This document shows positions 8,478 through 16,700 of a stretch of 34,488 nt of DNA, piece after piece (position 1 is the first letter of the stretch; the number at the start of each line of letters is the position of its first letter). Source of the DNA: Candidatus Eiseniibacteriota bacterium (GTDB lineage: Bacteria > Eisenbacteria > RBG-16-71-46); the NCBI GenBank assembly GCA_016178725.1, contig JACOSV010000008.1:1-34488 (forward strand). Reading direction: 5' to 3'. The translations under genes were made by a program, and so were the position numbers. Below the pieces are notes generated by a model. The model had not been told where the DNA came from. It ran no database searches and worked only from the letters and a program-made list of their open reading frames with translations.

Positions 8478-10310
8478 CTGACCGCCGCGCCGGAGGCCCG
8501 CCGGCCGGGAGGATTCGTCGCCGCGCTGCGCCGCGTCGAAGGCGGCGTGCTGGTCGCGGCATTCTTGATGTCGATGATCCTGCCGCTCATCGACGCGGTG
8601 GGGCGGCCGCTCGGCCACTTCTTCCTCCCCGGCTCGGCGACGTATCGCACGCAGCTCACGCTGTGGCTCGCGTTCCTCGGCGGCCTGCTCGCGACCCGCG
8701 AGCGCCGGCATCTGACCCTCTCGACCGCCGAGGCGATCGGCCACGCGCCGGTGCGGAGCGCCGCGCGCCTCTTCTCGTCGTCCGTCGCCGCCGCGGTGTG
8801 CGCGGTGCTCGCCTACTCGGCGGCGGGCGTCGTCGCCGCCGACCGCCAGTCGGGGGCGATGCTGGCGATCGGGATCCCGGCGTGGGTGAGCGAGTGCGTG
8901 ATGCCGCTGGCGCTGGGGCTGATCGCGCTGCGGCTCGCGTGGAGCGCGGCGGATCGCTGGACCGGGCGCGCGATCGCGTTCGCGACGATCGGCGCCGCGT
9001 TCGCGGTCGGTCTCGTGCCGAGGGCGGCCCCGGCGCTCGCCGTGCCCCTGGTCGCGGTGATCGTGCTCGCGGCACTGGTCGGCGCACCCGTGTTCGTCGC
9101 GATGGGCGGGATCGCGGCGGTGTTGTTCTTCAAGGATGCGGTGCCGGTGTCCGCGGTCACCGCCGAGATCTATCGCCTCATGGTCTCGCCGACGCTGCCG
9201 GCCATCCCGCTGCTCACCGCGTGCGGCTACGTGCTCGCCGAATCCAACGCCGCGAGCCGGCTGGTGCGCTTCTTCCGCGCCATCTTCGGCTGGATGCCGG
9301 GCGGCATCGCGATCCTGGTCGCCGCGGTATGCGCGCTCTTCACCACGTTCACCGGCGGCTCGGGCGTCACGATCATGGCGCTCGGCGGGTTGCTCTACCC
9401 GATCTTGAGGGAAGAGAAGTATCCGGAAGGATTCTCGCTCGGCCTCGTCACCGCGTCGGGCAGCCTCGGCCTGCTGCTGCCGCCGAGCCTCCCGGTCATC
9501 CTCTACGCGGTCGTCGCCAACGTGCCGCCCGACGCGCTCTACCTCGCCGGTCTCGTCCCCGGCCTGCTGCTGATCGTGATCGTCGCGCTCTTCGGCATGC
9601 GCGTCGGCAAACGCGTCGGCGCGCCGCGCCACGCGTTCGCGATGGGCGAGGCGTTGAGCGCGGCGTGGGCCGCGCGCTGGGAGCTGTCGGTGCCCGTCGT
9701 CGTCGTGGTGCTGTTCGCGACCGGCCTCGCGACGATCGTCGAGGCGTCGGCGGTCGCGTTCGCGTACGCGATCGTCGTCGAGTGCTTCGTCACGCGCGAC
9801 ATCCACCCGATGCGCCAGCTGCCCGCCGTGCTGCTCAAGGCCGGCGTGCTGTGCGGCTCGGTGCTGATCCTGCTCGCGAGCGCGCTCGGCCTGACGAGCT
9901 GGCTCGTGGACGCGCAGATCCCGAGCGCACTGCTGACCGCGGTGCGGACGCACATCCACTCGCCGCACCTGTTCCTGCTGATCCTCAACGTCGTGCTGCT
10001 CGTGCTCGGCAGCGTGCTCGAGATCTATTCGGCGATCGTGATCCTGGCGCCGCTGGTGGCGCCGATCGGCGCCGCGTTCGGGATCGATCCCGTGCACCTC
10101 GGCGTCGTGTTCCTCGCCAATCTCGAGCTCGGGTTCCTGTTCCCGCCCGTCGGGCTCAATCTCTTCCTGTCGTCGTCGCGGTTCGACAAGCCGCTGCCCG
10201 AGCTCTACCGGCACGTCGTGCCGTTCCTCATCATCCTCGGCGGCGGCGTGCTGATGATCACGTACCTGCCGCAGATGACGATCGGCGTGTTGAGGTTGTT
10301 CGGGAAGTAG
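8478..10310 (+). CDS. dctQM: TRAP transporter fused small and large permease (DctQM)
   Basis: The membrane part of the TRAP transporter, a sodium-coupled secondary importer. It is about 610 residues long, with a DctQ-type domain of four helices (up to about residue 160) fused to a DctM-type large subunit. DctM features include MGGIAAVLFF, FTGGSGVTIMALGGLLYPIL, GSLGLLLPPSLPVILYAV, and the C-terminal LGVVFLANLELGFLFPPVGLNLFL. The first ATG/GTG/TTG is the GTG at 8547, which falls exactly at the first membrane helix and would cut off the DctQ-typical AALRRVEGG segment. A CTG at 8478 with GAGG 8 nt upstream includes that segment, so I use it as the start. The gene ends convergently with prmC. Confidence 0.9.
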   Translation: MTAAPEARRPGGFVAALRRVEGGVLVAAFLMSMILPLIDAVGRPLGHFFLPGSATYRTQLTLWLAFLGGLLATRERRHLTLSTAEAIGHAPVRSAARLFSSSVAAAVCAVLAYSAAGVVAADRQSGAMLAIGIPAWVSECVMPLALGLIALRLAWSAADRWTGRAIAFATIGAAFAVGLVPRAAPALAVPLVAVIVLAALVGAPVFVAMGGIAAVLFFKDAVPVSAVTAEIYRLMVSPTLPAIPLLTACGYVLAESNAASRLVRFFRAIFGWMPGGIAILVAAVCALFTTFTGGSGVTIMALGGLLYPILREEKYPEGFSLGLVTASGSLGLLLPPSLPVILYAVVANVPPDALYLAGLVPGLLLIVIVALFGMRVGKRVGAPRHAFAMGEALSAAWAARWELSVPVVVVVLFATGLATIVEASAVAFAYAIVVECFVTRDIHPMRQLPAVLLKAGVLCGSVLILLASALGLTSWLVDAQIPSALLTAVRTHIHSPHLFLLILNVVLLVLGSVLEIYSAIVILAPLVAPIGAAFGIDPVHLGVVFLANLELGFLFPPVGLNLFLSSSRFDKPLPELYRHVVPFLIILGGGVLMITYLPQMTIGVLRLFGK

Positions 10311-10311
10311 A

Positions 10312-10328
10312 CGCGCCGCAGCGGCGCG
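10312..10328. terminator. GC-rich hairpin between convergent genes
   Basis: An 8-bp perfect inverted repeat (CGCGCCGC - A - GCGGCGCG) lies directly after the dctQM stop and before the prmC stop. It has almost no loop and no U-tract, so it is only a possible bidirectional terminator. Confidence 0.25.
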
Positions 10329-10349
10329 GCAGCTCGCCGCATCGTCGCG

Positions 10350-11258
10350 CTATCGCGCTTCGCCCCACTGCGCCGGCGCGATCGCCGGGCCGATGGCGCG
10401 GTGCGCGGTGAGCACGCGCGGCCGGCCGGCGAGATCGTCGATCAGCCGCGCCGACTCCCAGTCGTGCGCGCCTTCGAGCCACGTCGCGACCTCGGCGGCG
10501 CGCATCTCGGCCAGCTCGAGCGCCAAGAGGCCGCCCGCGACGAGATGTCGCGGCGCCTGATCCACGATCTCGCGCAGGGCTTCGAGCCCCGACGCGCCGC
10601 TGAACAGCGCTTCCGCCGGCTCGTGCTCGCGCACGTCGGCCGGGAGCTGCCCGCGCTCGCCCTCGGCGATGTAGGGCGGATTCGAGACGATCACCTCGAA
10701 GCGATCGTCCGCCGCGATCGCGTCGAACCACGCGCCATGCGCGAGTTGAATCCGCGCGGCGACGCCGCACGCCGCGGCGTTGGCGCGCGCGACGGCGAGC
10801 GCCGCCTCGCTCGCGTCGGTCGCCGTGACCGCCGCCGCCGGCCACTCGGCGGCGATCGCGACGGCGAGCGCGCCCGATCCGGTGCCGAGGTCGAGCACCC
10901 GCGGCTGGGGCCACGCCTCGCGGCGCTCGCGTAGCGTCGCGAGCACGGCTTCGACCAGACCCTCGGTCTCGGGGCGCGGGATCAGCACGTTCTCGTCCAC
11001 CGCGAGATCGAGGCCGCGGAACGCGGCGCGGCCGGTCACGTACTGGACCGGCTCGCCGCGCTCGCGACGCCGGAGCCACGAGTCGAGCCGCTGCCATTCG
11101 GTGGCGGACAGCACGCGTGTGCGCTGCAGGTAGAGATCGGTGCGCGGCAGATCGAGCAGGCGGCCGAGGAGCTCCTCGGCCTCGGCGCGCGCCGAGTCGC
11201 CGCGCGCGGCGAGCCGCGACACGGCGGACTTCAGCGCGTCGTCGAGGGTCGAGGCCAT
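10350..11258 (-). CDS. prmC: Peptide chain release factor N5-glutamine methyltransferase PrmC
   Basis: PrmC uses S-adenosylmethionine to methylate the Gln of the GGQ motif in release factors. The 302-residue product has the N-terminal helical RF-binding domain (including RRRERGEPVQYVTGRAAFRG and the conserved ENVLIPRPETE), the SAM-binding motif VLDLGTGSGALAVAIA (about residue 120), and the catalytic NPPY motif (VSNPPYIAEGER, about residue 190). Its substrate RF1 (prfA) is encoded 1.8 kb upstream on the same strand, which is the usual association, but four small genes separate them. There is no Shine-Dalgarno sequence; a TATCGT box ends 7 nt before the ATG, so prmC probably also has its own leaderless transcript. 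Confidence 0.96.
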   Translation of the reverse strand: MASTLDDALKSAVSRLAARGDSARAEAEELLGRLLDLPRTDLYLQRTRVLSATEWQRLDSWLRRRERGEPVQYVTGRAAFRGLDLAVDENVLIPRPETEGLVEAVLATLRERREAWPQPRVLDLGTGSGALAVAIAAEWPAAAVTATDASEAALAVARANAAACGVAARIQLAHGAWFDAIAADDRFEVIVSNPPYIAEGERGQLPADVREHEPAEALFSGASGLEALREIVDQAPRHLVAGGLLALELAEMRAAEVATWLEGAHDWESARLIDDLAGRPRVLTAHRAIGPAIAPAQWGEAR

Positions 11259-11265
11259 GCCCGCA

Positions 11266-11295
11266 ACGATACCCGACGGCCTAGTTCGTCGTCAG
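11266..11295 (-). promoter_or_regulatory. Possible promoter of prmC
   Basis: CTGACG (11290-11295), an 18-nt spacer and TATCGT (11266-11271), which ends 7 nt before the prmC ATG. The -35 part lies inside the end of the upstream small gene. It predicts transcription starting at or next to the A of the ATG. Confidence 0.4.
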
Positions 11296-11583
11296 GACGT
11301 CCAGCGCCGCCAGCGAGCAGCCGGCGATGCCGGCCGCGATCGCGTACGGATTCCAGCCGATCTCCGGCGCGCGGATCATCAGCCGGATCTCCCAGCCGCA
11401 GACGACCGCGCCCATCGCCCCCCACCAGCGCTCGACCTCTCCGCCCGCCGGGTCGTCCTGCACCGTCGCGCAGACCGGCGCCGCGTCGTCCGCACGGCCC
11501 GCGACCGGCATCATCGTCAGCGCGAGCATCGTCATCGCGACGAGCAGCGCCCGCATCGTTCGTCTTCCGTTGGTGCGCATCAT
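11281..11583 (-). CDS. Small exported Cys/Gly-containing peptide precursor (100 aa)
   Basis: I do not recognise a family. The product has a clear signal peptide (MRALLVAMTMLALTMMPVAGRAD, residues about 10-32) and a mature part of about 68 residues with three cysteines (residues 38, 62, 89). The segment from about WWGAMGAVVCGWEIRL to WNPYAIAAGIAGCSLAALD has the same order of features as the 81-aa product of the preceding gene: Trp, small residues, CG, a hydrophobic stretch, Trp, Gly/Ala-rich residues, Cys. This suggests the two are paralogues. A GGGAG ribosome-binding site lies about 10 nt upstream; starts at 11580 or 11556 are possible. The gap to the preceding gene is 18 nt. A secreted signalling, bacteriocin-like or structural peptide is possible, but the role is unknown. 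Confidence 0.7.
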   Translation of the reverse strand: MMRTNGRRTMRALLVAMTMLALTMMPVAGRADDAAPVCATVQDDPAGGEVERWWGAMGAVVCGWEIRLMIRAPEIGWNPYAIAAGIAGCSLAALDVLTTN

Positions 11584-11601
11584 GGCTCATCTCCCTAAGG
11601 G

Positions 11602-11847
11602 CTAGTCGTCCAGGTGCTGCGTGATCGCGTGGCCGCAGGCGATGACCGCCAGCACCCAGCCGCCGGAGCCGATGGCGAAGGCGATGGACGCACCGCACAG
11701 CGCGTAGTCCCAGAGCTTCTCGGTGGCCCGGTCGTTCATCTCGACCGTCGCGTCGTCGGGCGGGGCGGTCTGGGCCGCGACGAGCGGCGGCTGCGCGGCG
11801 AGCGCGAGCGCGAGCAGCGCCGCGATGGGGACGGTCCTGCGCTTCAT
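11602..11847 (-). CDS. Small exported Gly-rich peptide precursor with two Cys (81 aa)
   Basis: No known family recognised. The signal peptide is strong (KRRTVPIAALLALALAAQPPLVAAQ, cleavage near residue 26). The mature peptide of about 55 residues has an acidic start, then LWDYALCGASIAFAIGSGG and WVLAVIACGHAITQ, a glycine-rich hydrophobic segment flanked by Cys51 and Cys71. A disulfide between these would be possible after export. The start is certain: ATGA overlap with the stop of the thioredoxin-like gene (11844-11847) and an excellent AGGAGG site 7 nt upstream. Its size, export signal and Cys/Gly-rich hydrophobic core resemble class II bacteriocin-like peptides, but there is no double-glycine leader and no recognised immunity or ABC exporter gene. 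Confidence 0.78.
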   Translation of the reverse strand: MKRRTVPIAALLALALAAQPPLVAAQTAPPDDATVEMNDRATEKLWDYALCGASIAFAIGSGGWVLAVIACGHAITQHLDD

Positions 11848-12383
11848 GGTGTGCCTCCTTGCGATGATGGAACGGGGACGTCGTGATCGTCCGCGGCGCG
11901 ATCGGCCGCGCCGTCGTCGTCGTTCGCGTGGGCCGCGATCGTGTCGCGGTAGTGCCCGCGCGCATCGAACCGCATGCGCTCGCCGTAGAGCCGGTGGCCC
12001 CATCGCCCGCGCCACACGCCGCGGCGGTCCCACCACACGGCGTCGAGCGCCACCGCAGCGAAGAGATCCACGGGCGGCCGCGCCGCGCTGTCCACGACGA
12101 GCACGACCAGCGCCTCGCCGCGATGCGCGGCACGCCAATCCGACGCGAGACGCGTCAGACCCGCGAGACAGTGCGGGCAGCGCGGGTTGACCGCGACCAC
12201 CGAGCACGGCGCGGGTGTGGCCGCCACGGGTGCCGCGCGCAGCGGAACGAACGAGTCGTCGGGCCAGCGCGGCCGCTCCCAGCGGGCCCCGCGATCGCGG
12301 AGCCACAGGCCGCCGAGCCCCGCGACCGCGAGGAGACCCGCGCCGAGCGCGACGTGGACGGCCGTCCGCAGGAATGAGCTCAT
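11844..12383 (-). CDS. Membrane-anchored thioredoxin-fold protein with CPHC motif
   Basis: A 179-residue protein with one N-terminal membrane helix (about residues 8-27) and an extracytoplasmic domain. The pattern CSVVAVNPRCPHCLAGLTRL places a CPHC redox motif at residues 69-72 at the start of a helix. A central RGEALVVLVVDSA beta strand follows, as in TlpA/DsbE-type thioredoxins. The cis-Pro region is not obvious, so the fold is a likely rather than certain assignment. The C-terminus is rich in Asp/His (residues about 150-170). It overlaps both neighbours by 4 nt (ATGA at 12380-12383 and 11844-11847), so it is translationally coupled to the polytopic membrane protein and to the 81-aa peptide. 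It could form or reduce disulfides in the two Cys-containing peptides encoded downstream. Confidence 0.78.
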   Translation of the reverse strand: MSSFLRTAVHVALGAGLLAVAGLGGLWLRDRGARWERPRWPDDSFVPLRAAPVAATPAPCSVVAVNPRCPHCLAGLTRLASDWRAAHRGEALVVLVVDSAARPPVDLFAAVALDAVWWDRRGVWRGRWGHRLYGERMRFDARGHYRDTIAAHANDDDGAADRAADDHDVPVPSSQGGTP

Positions 12384-12943
12384 GGCACCGGGCTCATGCC
12401 CTTGAAGAGATCGAACGACCAGAGCATGACGAGTCTCGTGATGATCCACGCCGCGCCGACGACGAGCATCGTGTGCCGCAGCGGCCGGCCCGTGCCGCGC
12501 GCCGCGGCCCACGCGGTCATCGCGACGCGCAACAGCGCGAACGCGCCGACGTTGCCGAACGCGGCCATCACGCCGGTCGCCGCGTGACCCGACGCGTCGG
12601 CGCCCGACCCGAGCAGCGCGGGACCGGTGAACGCGACGGCGATCGCCCGCGCGATCGGCGCCGCGTGCGCGGCGGTGCGGCGCAGCGCCGCGGCGAGCAC
12701 GTCCACCGTCGAGAGCGACGCGATCCAGGTGAAGAAGCGCCAGAACGGAAGCGGCGCGCCGCGGGTCGCCCCGACCACGGCATAGGCACCCGCCTCGGCG
12801 AAGAGCGCGATGGCGCGGCCGGCGATCAACGGCGGCACGAGATGGCTCGCGCGCCCGTCGAGCACGCCCGGCGGCAGCGCGCGCAGCTGGAGCAGCGTCT
12901 CGCTCCACCACGACCAGGCGACCCACGCCCACCAGACGGGCAT
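12380..12943 (-). CDS. Uncharacterised polytopic membrane protein
   Basis: The product (187 residues from the ATG at 12943) has a Trp-rich N-terminus (MPVWWAWVAWSWWSE) and four to five hydrophobic segments, with APLPFWRFFTWIASLSTVDVLAAALRR and PLRHTMLVVGAAWIITRLVMLWSFDLFKGM as its most distinctive parts. I do not recognise the family; a distant relation to Yip1-type membrane proteins is conceivable but not shown. The start is uncertain, because the frame continues upstream with plausible coding (RLPWPFEPAF) to a TTG at 13009, and no good ribosome-binding site precedes either. It is the first gene of the four-gene cassette between prfA and prmC and is coupled by an ATGA overlap to the thioredoxin-like gene. 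Confidence 0.62.
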   Translation of the reverse strand: MPVWWAWVAWSWWSETLLQLRALPPGVLDGRASHLVPPLIAGRAIALFAEAGAYAVVGATRGAPLPFWRFFTWIASLSTVDVLAAALRRTAAHAAPIARAIAVAFTGPALLGSGADASGHAATGVMAAFGNVGAFALLRVAMTAWAAARGTGRPLRHTMLVVGAAWIITRLVMLWSFDLFKGMSPVP

Positions 12944-13094
12944 GAACGCGGGTTCGAACGGCCACGGCAGCCGGGAGGCGGGCGATGGATTTCGCGATGC
13001 GATCGGCAAGCGGACCCCGTCGCGGGGGCGGGCTGCCGATGTTCCATGCACTCGTCGTGCCCGCACCGGCCGCGCGGCGGGCGCGAACCGGCGG

Positions 13095-14206
<1,112 letters not shown>

Positions 14207-14207
<1 letters not shown>

Positions 14208-15142
14208 CAGTTCCTCCCTCCCGTCGCGACCACGTCGTGCATCCACGCCGCGAGCGTATCGATTGGGACCGGATCGATCGCCTCCCTCGAGGGCGCTTCG
14301 GGCGGACCGGACACCGGGCGACCCAGCACGTGCGACAAGCCGGGGAAGACCCGCACTGTGACGCGGCGGTTTCCGGCCGCGCGCATCACCGCGGCCGCCT
14401 CCTCGGCATGGTGGGGCGTGACGAGTGGGTCGTTGCCCCCCTGGAGAATGAGGACCGGACACGCGACCCGCGGCAGGAACTCCCGCGGCGGGAGCGCCAG
14501 ATGCTCGCGGATGAATTCCGTGAGGGTGGAGCTGCCCACGTTCGATGCGCCCGACTGTATCCGGTGGACCAGATCGCGGAGCATGGGAGCGGGGCCATCG
14601 GGTCGAAGTCGTGCCTGCTCCATGAGCAGCGTGTCGACGTTGACCGCCGTAGCGCCGGCGATGAGGGCAATCCCGGCGATGCGCCGATCCCCGGCCGCGA
14701 GCAGAACGGCGGTCTTCGCGCCTTCGCTGTGACCGACCAGTACGACGCGGTCGGGATCCAGGTCGTGCCGCGAGCGCACGAACGCGATCGCGGCGTGCGC
14801 ATCATCGAGCTTCACGCGATAGCTGCAGAAGAGCGTCCTGGATGCGCTCCCCAGCTGCGCGCCGGGATCATCGTAGCGCAGCACGGCGATGCCCGAGGCC
14901 ACCAGGCGCTCGGCCATGCGCTGCGGCAGGCCATGGGCGCCGGGCTCGCCGTTACGATCGTGGGCGCCGTCACCCGAGAAGAGGATCGCGACCGGATGGC
15001 GGCGCCCCGCCGGCAGGCTCAACGTCCCCTCCAGCGTCGCGCCGCTGCTGCGGAACGTGATCTCGACCTCACGCGCACGCGATGCGCACCCGGCCAGCGT
15101 GAGAGCCACTGCTGCCGCCGCTGCACCGCGGGCGATCGCCAT
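14207..15142 (-). CDS. Alpha/beta hydrolase lipoprotein
   Basis: A predicted lipoprotein of 311 residues: the signal AVALTLAGC has a textbook lipobox (LAGC). The hydrolase domain follows, with [17 protein letters not shown] (oxyanion region), the nucleophile elbow [11 protein letters not shown] (GHSEG, Ser at about residue 140), the acid in [13 protein letters not shown] and the catalytic His in PGLSHVLG. The family resembles Est_D/YghX-type serine hydrolases that act on esters or amides; the substrate is unknown. The ATG at 15142 is used; a GTG at 15148 would overlap the upstream stop as GTGA and add two residues. The gene is inserted between DUF1385 and prfA, where most genomes have none, and is probably co-transcribed. 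Confidence 0.88.
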
Positions 15143-15144
15143 GC

Positions 15145-16116
15145 TCACTGCACGAACGCGACGTCGGCGCGCGCCGCGTCGCCCGCCCGCTCCAGCGCGA
15201 CCACGATCTCGTCGCCGCGCACGCGCTCGAGCGCCGCGATCGCGACCGCGCACATCGAGAGATCGGGCTCGCGCGTGGTGAGGCGCTGGAACTGCATGCC
15301 CGGCCACACCAGCCAGCGCACGACCGGGCGATCGGCGTACTTGCCGGAGATGCGGATGAACTCGAACGCGACGCCCGCGATCAGCGGCATGCAGGCGATG
15401 CGCAGCAGATGCTGGCCGAGGTTCTGCGGCCGGCCGATGAACGTGAACACGACGATGCTCACGACGATGACCAGGAACAGGAACGACGTGCCGCAGCGCG
15501 GGTGCAATCGCGAGAACGTCTGCACGCTCTCGGGCGTCAGCGGCGCGCGATGCTCGAGCGCGTGGATCGCCTTGTGCTCGGCGCCGTGGTACATGAGCAC
15601 ACGACGCAGCTCCTTCCACTGGCTGATGAGCAGCAGGTAGAGGACGAATGCGAGCAGGCGGAATCCGCCGTCCACGAGGCCGAAGCCGATGCGGTCGTGG
15701 AAGCCGAGCCAGCTCGTGACCCGCGCGGGCAGGACGACGAAGAGCAGGATGCCGAGCGCGAGCGAGAAGAGAATCGTCGCGCCCTGCGCGACGCTCGCGA
15801 GCGGCGAGGGCTTCCTGGCGGCGGCCGACGCCGGCACCGCCTCGTCACCAGACGCCGGCGCCGCCTCGTCGCGCGTCGCCTCGTCGGCGCTGAAGTTGAG
15901 CGCCGTGATGCCGAGATAGAGCGTCTCGAACAGCGACACGGCGCCGCGAATGACGGGCCAGCCGAGCACGGGCACGCGGCGCGTGATCGAGACGAACGGA
16001 CGCTCGAGGTAGCCGAGCGAGCCGTCGCCGCGCCGCACGGCGACGGCGATGCGCGAGGGCGAGCGCATCATCACGCCCTCGATCACCGCCTGACCGCCGA
16101 CCGGCAGGAATGGCAT
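15145..16116 (-). CDS. DUF1385 multi-pass membrane protein
   Basis: A 323-residue polytopic membrane protein with the DUF1385 signature: the N-terminal VGGQAVIEGVMMRSPSRIA, the central MYHGAEHKAIHALEH, and SRLHPRCGTSFLFLVI in the middle of the membrane region. The role of the family is unknown, but it is usually found between rpmE and prfA/prmC in Firmicutes and several other phyla, as here. An extra acidic Ala/Glu-rich insert (about residues 82-105) lies between the first two membrane segments. The ATG at 16116 has a GGGGGAG ribosome-binding site. A terminator hairpin separates it from rpmE, so expression from the rpmE promoter may be partly attenuated. Confidence 0.94.
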   Translation of the reverse strand: MPFLPVGGQAVIEGVMMRSPSRIAVAVRRGDGSLGYLERPFVSITRRVPVLGWPVIRGAVSLFETLYLGITALNFSADEATRDEAAPASGDEAVPASAAARKPSPLASVAQGATILFSLALGILLFVVLPARVTSWLGFHDRIGFGLVDGGFRLLAFVLYLLLISQWKELRRVLMYHGAEHKAIHALEHRAPLTPESVQTFSRLHPRCGTSFLFLVIVVSIVVFTFIGRPQNLGQHLLRIACMPLIAGVAFEFIRISGKYADRPVVRWLVWPGMQFQRLTTREPDLSMCAVAIAALERVRGDEIVVALERAGDAARADVAFVQ

Positions 16117-16206
16117 CGGATCTCCCCCGTGCGCGCGCCGCACGACCCGCGCCGCGCGAGCGCCGGCGCCGCGCCTACAAATCAATCGCGCCGGCGCGCT
16201 GGACAT

Positions 16207-16252
16207 GAAAACGGCCCCCGGCCGGGTGCGTCCGACCCGGATCGGGAGCCGT
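16207..16252 (-). terminator. Rho-independent terminator after rpmE
   Basis: Inverted repeat 16211-16227 / 16235-16252 (ACGGCCCCCGGCCGGGT pairing with ACCCGGATCGGGAGCCGT, a few mismatches), followed on the minus strand by a UUUU tract (16208-16211). It starts 12 nt past the rpmE stop and precedes DUF1385, so downstream genes would depend on read-through or another promoter. Confidence 0.75.
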
Positions 16253-16263
16253 GCGGCTTGAAG

Positions 16264-16533
16264 CTAAGAGTTCGCGGTCTGGGCCTCGGCGCCCTCGGAC
16301 TTCGTCGCCGGCTTCGACTTGTCGTACTTCCTGCGGAAGCGCTCGACGCGTCCGGCCTTGTCGATCAGCTTCTGCTTGCCGGTGTAGAACGGATGACAGT
16401 TGGAACAGATATCGAGATGCACCTTGCCGTCGCTGCTGCTCGGCTTCAGCGTGGTGCGCGTCTCCCACTCCGTGGCGCACCCGTAGCAATGGAAGGTGCG
16501 CACCTCGTAGTGAGGATGGATTCCGGCTCTCAT
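16264..16533 (-). CDS. rpmE: 50S ribosomal protein L31, zinc-binding type
   Basis: L31 (bL31) bridges the ribosomal subunits. The 89-residue product has the family start MRAGIHPHYEV, two CxxC zinc-ligand pairs (CYGC and CSNC), and the signature SNCHPFYTGKQKLIDKAGRVERF. The zinc form implies the usual link between L31 type and zinc supply, although no cysteine-free paralogue or Zur box is visible here. A polar Lys/Glu tail of about 15 residues is longer than average. The start has GGAGG 7 nt upstream. It has its own promoter (16634-16662), a leader hairpin (16566-16586) and a terminator (16207-16252). Confidence 0.97.
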   Translation of the reverse strand: MRAGIHPHYEVRTFHCYGCATEWETRTTLKPSSSDGKVHLDICSNCHPFYTGKQKLIDKAGRVERFRRKYDKSKPATKSEGAEAQTANS

Positions 16534-16565
16534 TTCAACCTCCGATGGCGGCGTTCCCCGGGCGT

Positions 16566-16586
16566 GAACGTCGCGGTGCGACGTTC
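16566..16586 (-). promoter_or_regulatory. Leader hairpin upstream of rpmE
   Basis: A perfect 9-bp stem with a 3-nt loop (GAACGTCGC-ACC-GCGACGTTC on the transcript) lies 33 nt upstream of the rpmE start in a predicted leader of about 95 nt. A role as an L31 autoregulatory leader is possible, as known for other L31 leaders, but is not shown. Confidence 0.4.
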
Positions 16587-16633
16587 GTCCGGCCCGAGCG
16601 CTCCGCGCGGGTCCAAAGAACAAGCGGCCGGGG

Positions 16634-16662
16634 AGTATGCCCGACCGCCTGTGGAGCGTCAA
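16634..16662 (-). promoter_or_regulatory. Sigma70-type promoter of rpmE
   Basis: TTGACG (16657-16662), a 17-nt spacer and CATACT (16634-16639) on the minus strand. It predicts a transcription start near 16627. Confidence 0.65.
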
Positions 16663-16700
16663 TATGCCCGGAATTCGCGCCGGGCACGGCCGCTGCTCGG

